Origin: Excoecaria cochinchinensis
Taxonomy: Eukaryota; Streptophyta; Magnoliopsida; Malpighiales; Euphorbiaceae
Length of the DNA stretch: 64,000 bases
Direction: 5' to 3'
Assembly: GCA_947683425.1 (NCBI GenBank)
Contig: CANTUQ010000043.1
Span: 11,952,501-12,016,500 of the forward strand
In this document: positions 56,801-64,000 of the stretch, piece after piece
Position numbering within the stretch: position 1 is the stretch's first letter
Layout of the letters: each line of letters opens with the position of its first letter
Program-made: the position numbers and the translations under genes
The notes under the pieces: model-generated
What the model saw: only the letters and a program-made list of their open reading frames with translations
What the model was told of the DNA's origin: nothing
Database searches by the model: none

Positions 56801-57554
56801 ATGGCTAATTGACTATCTACGCCGACTCATTGAAGCATCAGGCACATGGCTAACCGATCGACGAAGATGCCCGAGTCCTGAGCTAACACTATCCTCTCTA
56901 AGAAGCAATTCACCATCCTGTCAACTGACAGACTGCCTAGGCTGACTAGGGCCGGCATTTCTACGGTGCCCCACTGATTGTCATTGTCTATTTTCATCTA
57001 CATTTTGTCCTTCATCAGCAAAAAACTGACAAAAATTTGTTTCAGGCAAAATTTCAATATCTTTCCCACTGACGGAATGCCTGGGCTGACTTGGACCCAC
57101 ATCATTTACATATAATTGTTGACTTGGCTCAACATTTTCCATGTGCGATGCATCATTTCTATTTTAATCACCAGTATCATATATTTCCATATTAGCTCCT
57201 ACACCACCTTCACCCACTATAATAATTAATTCCACCAAGTTCCTATCATTATATTGTCTTAAATTTTCATAAATTATATCTATGTCACTATCATCTACCA
57301 AATCCACCGAACGTCCAACTTAACGATCCTCGATTGTACCTTGGACTTTTGTATATAATCCTTTGAATCACATCGTTAATACCTAAACTCAATTTAATGT
57401 GAATTTTATGTATCAATTCAGGAAGAGTTGGCTTAATTCTAAGTCTAAGTCTCCTTGTAATTGCATTGGGACCAGAAATATCATATTCAAAACCTGCAAC
57501 CCCATAACTTATTTGACCACCCATGTGCAAGTAAAAGTATATATATGCTGACAT
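50805..57554 (-). pseudogene. MURA transposase of a Mutator-like element (interrupted)
   Basis: On the minus strand: an N-terminal start MSAYIYFYLHMGGQISYGVA (57554); an acidic, repetitive linker with many breaks (57290-56420); the MuDR-type N-terminal domain (VGLLFNSKDEVKSCVKKYSI, about 56140-56030); the MULE transposase domain (AIDGFNHCKPVLLIDGT near 55506 with the first Asp, VISDRHVE near 55320, NIVESINSALKG near 54920); then solo LTR F; then FTPKCVAAINKSA, a SWIM-type zinc region (MPCSHAIAACMHKH near 51130) and a knuckle CSTCENASHNKKTC (50845-50890). Stops, frameshifts and at least one intron (about 55080-55165) are present. The product would cut and join the element ends; this copy is dead. 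Confidence 0.8.
51356..54786 (-). repeat. Solo LTR F, 3.4 kb
   Basis: Starts tgtaacaccctc and ends ccactaca, flanked by accgc (51351-51355) and actgc (54787-54791), a 5-bp duplication with one C/T change. It splits the MURA gene between the transposase core and the SWIM region. The middle (52040-52640) is pyrimidine-rich with repeated taccattttaccc-type phrases. Unlike the other LTRs I see no clear GC-rich palindrome cluster. Predicted ORFs inside are not supported. Confidence 0.85.
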
Positions 57555-58535
57555 CTTGAAATTATCTGTAAGTCATAATACAATTATATTATTTAAAATT
57601 GATATTTATTTTATCTGCTAATATGGTCTATTGATGAAATAAAGCAATAAAAAATATATTTAAATAATAATTTATCCCATTTAAATACTAAAATAACTAC
57701 AACACCAATAATAATATTTTCAAAATTATAATAATGAAATGAAATAAAAACTGCAACAATAATTGTACTCTAGAAAACATAATGTTTAGGCCATATATTG
57801 TAATTGTACCACTTATAATAAATTTTTTGTTTGACTGGCATTGTATCTCTAACTTTCAAAATATTTTCTCCACTAATTTTTATTACATTTTTTACAAATA
57901 TCATAACTAATTTATCATATTTTGTAACATGCTAATTATTTCAAATTTTCATTACAAACTTCAAATAAAATATTAGTACTGGGATATTAACAAACAAATT
58001 TGTAATTTTTTAATTATCATTTTACTTATAAATTTTAAAATTTTTTCTTCAACTTTTATAATATTACAATATATAAATATAACATATCTACATTCAATTT
58101 TTAATATTTCAAAATATAAAATCACAAATAAAAAAATACAATGTAAGTGAAATAATACCTTACTCTGAAGATTATGATTTATGTGCCTTTTTTCTATCGC
58201 CCTTCAATTGTATCTGTAATTTATCAAATTTTAAAAAATATATATTAAATCAGTGCTAATACAATACAATTAAAAATAAATTCGACATATTAAAATAAAT
58301 TAAACAAAAAAACTTACCAGATGCTGATAAATTTTTTTTGATTATCATATAACAACACACCTAAATTTATATCACAAATTTGATCACTCTACTCACAAAA
58401 ATCCTCAAATGCTGCAAATGCTATTCTTTCTTGCCTATCTATCACAACTTACACAAACTAAAAATACACTGAAAACAGTTTTAAACATACATATTTATAC
58501 TACATTTCGATAACTATATTTTTCAACTCCTTCAC
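57555..58535. other. AT-rich upstream region of MURA
   Basis: Nearly 1 kb of AT-rich sequence with no ORF support. It is where the promoter of MURA and one end of the Mutator-like element would be expected. No terminal inverted repeat with the PMD side was found by eye. Confidence 0.4.
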
Positions 58536-58830
58536 AATTGATCGTAAGAAAGGGAAAAAAGTGGCCTATTTCCGCAAATCAGCCCTGCAGAAATAGGAAT
58601 GAATTATTGCACAATTCTGTGCAAGTGGTGGGCCATTCTTCCATTTCCGCAAATGTACCTTACGGAAATGGAAGTGGAAATAATGCGGAAATGGAAGTGG
58701 GCCCCGCAAACCATCAATTATTTCCACTTCCATTTCCGCAAGGTACATTTGCGGAAATGGAAGTCCTCATTATTGCCCATGCGTTCCATTTCCGCAATGT
58801 GTCTCTGCGGAAATGTGAAAAATCTCAGTT
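58536..58830. repeat. Cluster of inverted repeats containing tttccgca/tgcggaaa
   Basis: At least five pairs of catttccgcaa and the mirror ttgcggaaatg or cctatttccgc/gcagaaatagg occur in 290 bases. The long pair at about 58690-58765 could form a stem of more than 30 bases. The 60-, 100- and 164-residue frames here are just this repeat read in different phases. The cluster may mark the outer end of the Mutator-like unit. Confidence 0.7.
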
Positions 58831-58840
58831 TCTCAAATAA

Positions 58841-60636
58841 CTTTCAAACCACCCCAAAAATCAAAATAAGTTTTAAAAAAACATTATTAGTAAAAAAGTC
58901 CCTTAATAAACAGTATCAAACAGGAGATACCAAATACGGTATCAAATCACTAGACATCAATGTGATGTCAAAACTAGCCGCTGCAATCACTATCCCTTAT
59001 AAGCATGCCTATCTATTCATAACTCAATACAATTCAAGCTCCAATCCAGGTTATTTATTACTGTTCATATTACTATTCACTGATGAATTATGAAAATTCA
59101 CAATGTTATTCATGTACCAAATATGCATATCCATAAATATGCAACAAATATAAACAACTATATACATTTCATTATTGTTTTCATGCAATTAATAATAAAC
59201 TCATTCCTCATCCGAATCACAAATTCATACTTTAATATCATGTTATTATTCATATAGCAAGCTATACTCATAGTTTTAATCATAATTAATCATCATATTA
59301 ATTAATTCTTCATGAAAAAGATTTATTCAATTCACATGTAATTTAATCACTTATCCTCATTGCTTAGTTATTAAATAAGTAACTTTTAAATTCGGGCGTT
59401 TCTTAACACTTCGGAGCTAAGTTAGAGGTGCGGCATTGATTCTAGGATGAATTGGTGAAGAGGGTAGAATTTACTCTAAAACACAACCGTGTTTCATTAA
59501 AAACACAGCTGTACTTTCCAACCAAATCGCCAGACTTAACTGCCAATTACATAGCTGTGTTCTATTAAAAACACAGATGTGTTATGCAGCCAGTCACCAA
59601 AGGCTTCTGTAATTAAGGAATTTCACTAGGTAAAAAACATTTTTAGGTAAAACTGCCTTCTAGACAATTTTTCTACTATGTCTAATGGTCATTTTGACAT
59701 AAAAATCATCCAATTTGAACACCGGACCAAAGAGTTATGCCTAAAAGAACACAGACTGCTCCATACGTGTTTCTGGACAACTTTAAATACTGGACAGAAT
59801 CTTAAGGCTACTGTAATTAAGGATTTCCACTAAGCAAACAGCATTTCTGGCCAACAAGGTCTTCATAAAAAATGTTATTCTATATATAATGGTTATTATG
59901 GAACAAAAATAACTCAATTTGGACAAGTAATCAAAGAGTTATGCTCAATTGAATACAAACTGTTCCAACAGTAGTGACAGAATTCAACTTAGACATATTA
60001 TTGCATTTTCACACATCTTAGAGGCAAAATCAGATTTCCATTTCTTCTAGACATTTATAGATATATGTCTTATGGTTCTATAGAAATTAGAATCATGTCA
60101 TTTGGATGTCTACAATTTCAGTTATGCTGAAAATTCCAAAATTAGTTTAAGTGAACCAAAAACGGAGTTTAACCAAAAATCATTCCTTAATTGTTTAGAC
60201 CCTTAATCCGGCCAATAAAACATCAAACCAGTATTCTCCCATCAAATTCATACTTATAACAAGATACAAATCAATTCCAAACAATTAATTACATACAAGT
60301 TCACGTGAGAAGTAAATAGGAATTAAACTTACTTACTTGAATCAAATTATCCATTTATTCATCATGTTTTCTTTCCAACCATATTCTTACTTTCCACCTT
60401 CCAATTCTGTCATCTTGTCCTCGTAATTCCAATTTTCGTGATATCAAAGAAGAAACACACCAAGAGAAAAAATTGGTTTGAACCGCCCAAAGAAAAGAAT
60501 AGCAAAATAAATATTCCGATTCTAAATCACCATTTTAATTTTTAATTATCAGACAGTTATATACATCTTAATTCGTCTAAGGTGTACTCTGAAGAATAAC
60601 ACTTACCCCTAGGGCTACAGGTGTATTTTGGGTAAC
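58841..60636 (-). repeat. LTR fragment G (Tekay-like)
   Basis: The stretch has the Tekay-like order: ccgctgcaatcac and agcatgcctatctatt (58979-59015; other LTRs have gcatgcctaactatccac), a module cluster (59480-59590) and an AT-rich tail ending tgtattttgggtaac at about 60636. The normal TG start is missing at the low end, so this is a truncated LTR. The exact boundaries are uncertain. Confidence 0.6.
59480..59590. repeat. acacagctgtgt-type modules in LTR G
   Basis: Four half or full palindromes of the form aaacacaaccgtgttt, aacacagctgta, catagctgtgtt and aacacagatgtgtt in 110 bases, again in the module position of the LTR and again with a sequence unique to this family. Confidence 0.7.
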
Positions 60637-61002
60637 TAATTAATAAGGTAAGAATTGATAGTATCATAATAAGAATTAGTATATTTTTATACTGGACTAA
60701 TTCAATGTAATAATTACAATGAAGATAACTCAATGTGTTCTATAGTAATAAACTTATATATTTTTTTCCATAGAAAATCTTTTCAAATCCATAGTTTTAA
60801 AAGACAGTATCAGATACATAATGACAAATTAATTTTTCAAATTTTAGACAAAAAAAAGTTCTGCTCTTTTTGTAGGTCTCTTGACATTTGGATACCCAAA
60901 AAACGAGAGATTATGAATCAAATTTTGCATATAAAATGTACATGACACAAGAAGGAAAAAAAATTGATCCTCATATTGTCTTAAAAATAGATAGGAATAA
61001 TC
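60637..61002. other. Region upstream of the SPH gene
   Basis: AT-rich, no supported gene. The 70-residue plus-strand frame at 60733 lacks family features. Promoter signals for the SPH gene would be here; I see TATA-like runs but none is distinctive. Confidence 0.4.
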
Positions 61003-61097
61003 ATGATTCTTTTGGGTGAAAAGTACGTAGCAATGTTGTTTTTGTTGTTGATAACAACATCAGGTGTTATGGGTAAACATAAAACTCATGTTCAGAT

Positions 61098-62969
61098 TAG
61101 GGGTGTTCAAAAATAGTGTAACCCATCCAAACCGTTTAGTACAATCCGTCTAACCCATTTTTTTCATAATTTTAATGGATTATTATAACCCATATAACCC
61201 ATTTTAAAATTTACAAAATATTTATATGGGTTATGGGTTATTATATAACCCAGCCAACTAACCCATCTAAATTTTGACTCCAATTATTATTTATATCAAA
61301 TTATAATATAAATTTGTATCAAAATATTTAATATATTTAAACTCGTATACTTATCATATAATGTTCCAAAATTTCAGTTTTCGTAAATAGTACTTTTCGG
61401 GTCGTGAATAGTGACACTACGGCAAACGATACCACCTGGTATTGAAAAATATTTTATTCGACTATTAGAAAGTACAATTCATGAAAAATCCGAGAGCATA
61501 ATTTGAGGTGAATTTGAGTTTAAATAAATTATCAAAAGTCAAAAATAAAAATAAGACGCGGTTCGATTTAAATAGTAACGGTAATTGACTAAATTTTGAC
61601 CGGACTTGAAAAAAATGCTATAGACCTCCAAAAAATTAACCTGACATATGGACTCACTCCAAATAATGCAAGGAAATTTTTGAAAGTGAAAATTAATTTT
61701 TGGATCACATAGAAAAATAAATTATCGGACCGGTAAAAATTTGCCTGACCGAAAAATGACATCATTTTGACCCAAAAATTTTTGTGCACCCTATAAAATA
61801 TTTTTCGACATTTATGGATATATTTTTATTAGAAATAAGAGAAAACTTATTGGGCCTAATAAAAATTAAGTATAAAACCCATTGGTATAACTAACTAATA
61901 TTGATATTTTTATATTTTACGCAATATTACTATGATTTTTCATGATTCCTGCGCCTTGCGATGGAAGAGTCACTTTCTTTCTACCCTATAAATATGCTTC
62001 CCTAATATTACTAATTCCTCCTTTCCCTTTTCCATTTATTACCTTCATATCCCCTATTTTATTTTATTTTAATTTAATATCCCTAAATCAACTCTATTTA
62101 TCCACTCATCCCCCACCCCGATTAATAGTACATTGCCAAAATAAAAAGATGAATAGAAATAGAAACTATACATTTAGATCATGGGGTAGACTTAGACATA
62201 TCAAATTCACACTAAATCAGATTAAAAAAATCAGATATATATTACTACCACCTTAACGTTTTAAGAAAATTACACTACCACCTTGACGTTTTAAGAAAAT
62301 TACACTCACATTTGTTTAAATATTTTTAGAAAAATTTGTGATTTTTTTAAAGAAATTGAAAATATGCATATTACATTTTTTTAATACGATCATGGCTAGA
62401 AAGGTATAAATTAGGCCTGAATAAGGATTGGCTAAAAGGAAGATAAATGAATCATGAGATTAATATAGTTTTAATTAATTTATAATTAATTAGTGATATA
62501 GCTACATGGAGACAATTTCTCATGTCAGCCTCATATTGTTATTCGTAAGCTTAGTTACCAATAAATTATGATATTAAAGAAATAATTCTTATATTTTGAG
62601 GCATGGTTGTTAAAAAATGTTTTTTAATGTAATGAACTCTTTATTAGTTAAATTTAGAAATTACTCAATTGATTAAATTAATGGAAAATCATAGTAATAT
62701 TGCATAAATTAATGAAAAATCATAGTAATATTTAAATATTTTTAAAATTAATGTTTTATACTTAAAAAATATAAATATAGATAATATAAAATTTATATAT
62801 TAGAAAATTAACATAACCCATGTAACCCAGTCATAAACCAGCCAACCCAATATAAAGAGTTTAAGTTATAACCCGGCTGGATTGGGTTGGGTTCAACCCA
62901 TTTAAAATTTTGGATGGATTTGATGAAAAACCGATCATAACCCATCCAACCCATTTTTGAACACCCCTA
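61098..62969. mobile_element. Non-autonomous hAT element, 1,872 bp
   Basis: Imperfect terminal inverted repeats start taggggtgttcaaaaat and end atttttgaacacccct plus a. The flanks carry the perfect 8-bp duplication gttcagat (61090-61097 and 62970-62977). The TIR sequence and the 8-bp duplication are typical of hAT. Both ends carry repeated aacccat/atgggtt phrases. No transposase frame is present. Confidence 0.95.
61860..62780. repeat. Nested imperfect inverted repeat and a tandem pair within the hAT
   Basis: Left arm about 61863-61945 (attaagtataaaac, gcaatattactatgattttt) and right arm about 62640-62775 (the reverse complement, with one internal duplication of the aaatcatagtaatatt block). 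Between the arms, at 62245-62309, a 34-base unit (actaccaccttaacgttttaa) is present twice. This looks like a small nested element. Confidence 0.5.
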
Positions 62970-63218
62970 GTTCAGATCAGCAACGAATTGGATGAAGGAC
63001 TGGATCTAGCAGTGCATTGCAAGTCTAAAGATGATGATTTTGGTGTTCATTATCTCCATTTCCATGAATCTTTTCAATTCTTTTTTTGGCCTAATTTTTG
63101 GGGCAGTACGTTATACTTTTGTAAAATGACATGGTCAGATGAGTCTCATTGGTTTGATATCTATAATCAAAAAAGAGATGTAGATAAATGTTTCCATGAT
63201 GGTTGTTTTGGAAAATAA

Positions 63219-64000
63219 AACATACCGGTCCATGTATGAAGAGTTTTCGTGGTACTTATGAAATATGTTATTCATGGAACAAATAATCTTCTTTAATTTG
63301 TATATTTGTTTCTTTGAAATAAAATATCAAATTTTTAATTAAATACTTCTCTAAGCGTGCTCTCGAATGGTTTTTCTTCCAAATGGTACTGTAGTGAGGA
63401 ATAATTGTCGACTCAAAGAGCTAATTTATGGATTTTGATGTATTACAAAACATTTGCAGTTATTAAATTGAGCTTATCTTTTGTTTGAGTTGTGCAGGCT
63501 TTAGTTCTCAAGATTCTGATGACTTGAGCTTTATTACAACATAAACATAAAGACATTAGGAAATAAAATTGTAAAATCATCATTGGAATTTTCACATACT
63601 TATTCATATTATTCTCTGCATTCAAATGATTTTAAATTAATATCTTAAGTCAAAATAAAAATTATCTTTTCCTAAAAAAATGTTTTTACAATCAAGATTA
63701 TTTAAAAAGGAAAAGATTTATTAAAGCTGAAATATTTGTCTAAGAAGCATAAATCTGAATATATATTTTTGAGGAGATTTTCCTTTAACTAATAAAAGCA
63801 TAAAATCGAGAGGACATTTTCTCAAATGGATTTTTTTAGAGGGAAATATAAATTAAATGTAGAAATATTTTGAAAAGTTGTTCACACCCAATAGCCTTAT
63901 TTTTGCTAGCTATAAAATGGGTTTTCTTGAGGTGTTTCGATGAGTGAGTTAAAAACGCATTTAATACTTTGAGCTTTATTTTGTTTGTAAGTTTTTCATT
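63219..64000. other. Downstream of the SPH gene
   Basis: 63219-63300 looks like the continuation of the SPH reading frame and its 3' UTR. Beyond that I see AT-rich non-coding sequence with no transposon signature and no supported ORF. Confidence 0.5.

Larger units (their letters stand above)
61003..63218 (+). pseudogene. S-protein homolog (SPH, plant self-incompatibility S1 family) interrupted by hAT
   Basis: Exon part 1 (61003-61097) encodes a signal-peptide-like start MILLGEKYVAMLFLLLITTS and part of the mature N-terminus. Part 2 (62978-63218) encodes the S1 domain: AVHCKSKDDDFGVHYL, FWPNFWGSTLYFCKMTW, HWFDIYNQKRD and CFHDGC, with cysteines at family positions. A hAT element lies between them, and with it and one TSD copy removed the two parts are in the same frame (112 codons including stop). 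The stop at 63216-63218 is premature: a one-base shift just before it would open a continuation with the family's Trp and Gly-Pro-Cys end. Members are small secreted proteins, including the stigma determinant of Papaver; the role of this one is unknown. Confidence 0.8.

Noticed and set aside
58538..59093. 100- and 164-residue plus-strand frames
   Set aside because: They translate the catttccgcaa hairpin repeats in different phases and run into an LTR fragment.
61096..62971. Mutator-type or CACTA classification of the 1.9-kb insertion
   Set aside because: The duplication is 8 bp and the ends read taggggtgttcaaa, which fits hAT; CACTA would need 3 bp and a cacta end, Mutator about 9 bp and longer inverted repeats.

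Overview
The window looks like repeat-dense, pericentromere-like DNA of a flowering plant, most likely a eudicot. The evidence is nested Ty3/gypsy LTR retrotransposons of the Tat/Ogre and Tekay/Del types, a Mutator-like element with a plant mobile domain (PMD) gene, a non-autonomous hAT element, and one host-type gene of the plant self-incompatibility S1 (SPH) family. I see no rRNA, tRNA or CRISPR features. Nearly every coding stretch is a broken transposon gene.

Layout. 1-1796 is the end of a Tekay-type LTR inserted in an older element. 1797-6991 is the 3' half of a plus-strand Tat-like element (Tat-L). 6992-46553 is a minus-strand Tat/Ogre-like element (Tat-R): 3' LTR at 6992-9379, two extra genes at 10629-14975, integrase at 15406, reverse transcriptase at 29978-31267, protease and gag at 31460-34117, primer-binding site at 34954 and 5' LTR from 34977. 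Tat-R carries three later insertions, each with a perfect 5-bp target duplication: the complete element Tek-A (16368-26192, gtccg), the solo LTR D (26776-29272, gaata) and the complete element Tek-B (36966-46358, gacgg). By eye, LTR divergence falls from Tat-R (several percent) to Tek-A (about 2-3%) to Tek-B (about 1%), which agrees with the nesting order.

46554-49071 holds pieces of another minus-strand LTR element. 49430-57554 is a decayed Mutator-like unit in which a PMD gene (plus) and a MURA transposase gene (minus) converge, as mudrB and mudrA do in maize MuDR; it is split by a 3.4-kb solo LTR (F). 58841-60636 is one more LTR fragment. At 61003-63218 an SPH gene is interrupted by a 1.9-kb hAT element with an 8-bp target duplication.

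The most unusual pattern is a set of short GC-rich inverted-repeat modules. At least five LTR families here have such clusters, each with its own sequence but the same architecture, mostly in the part of the LTR expected to be U3. In the Tat elements the modules also lie next to TATA-like boxes of two divergent internal promoters, which drive an antisense DUF7745/PMD-like gene and a sense ORF1-like gene. The two LTRs of Tek-B differ in length by exactly two module units, so the modules turn over quickly. Many stop codons in the older elements are TAG where a related copy has CAG, which suggests decay of methylated CHG sites.
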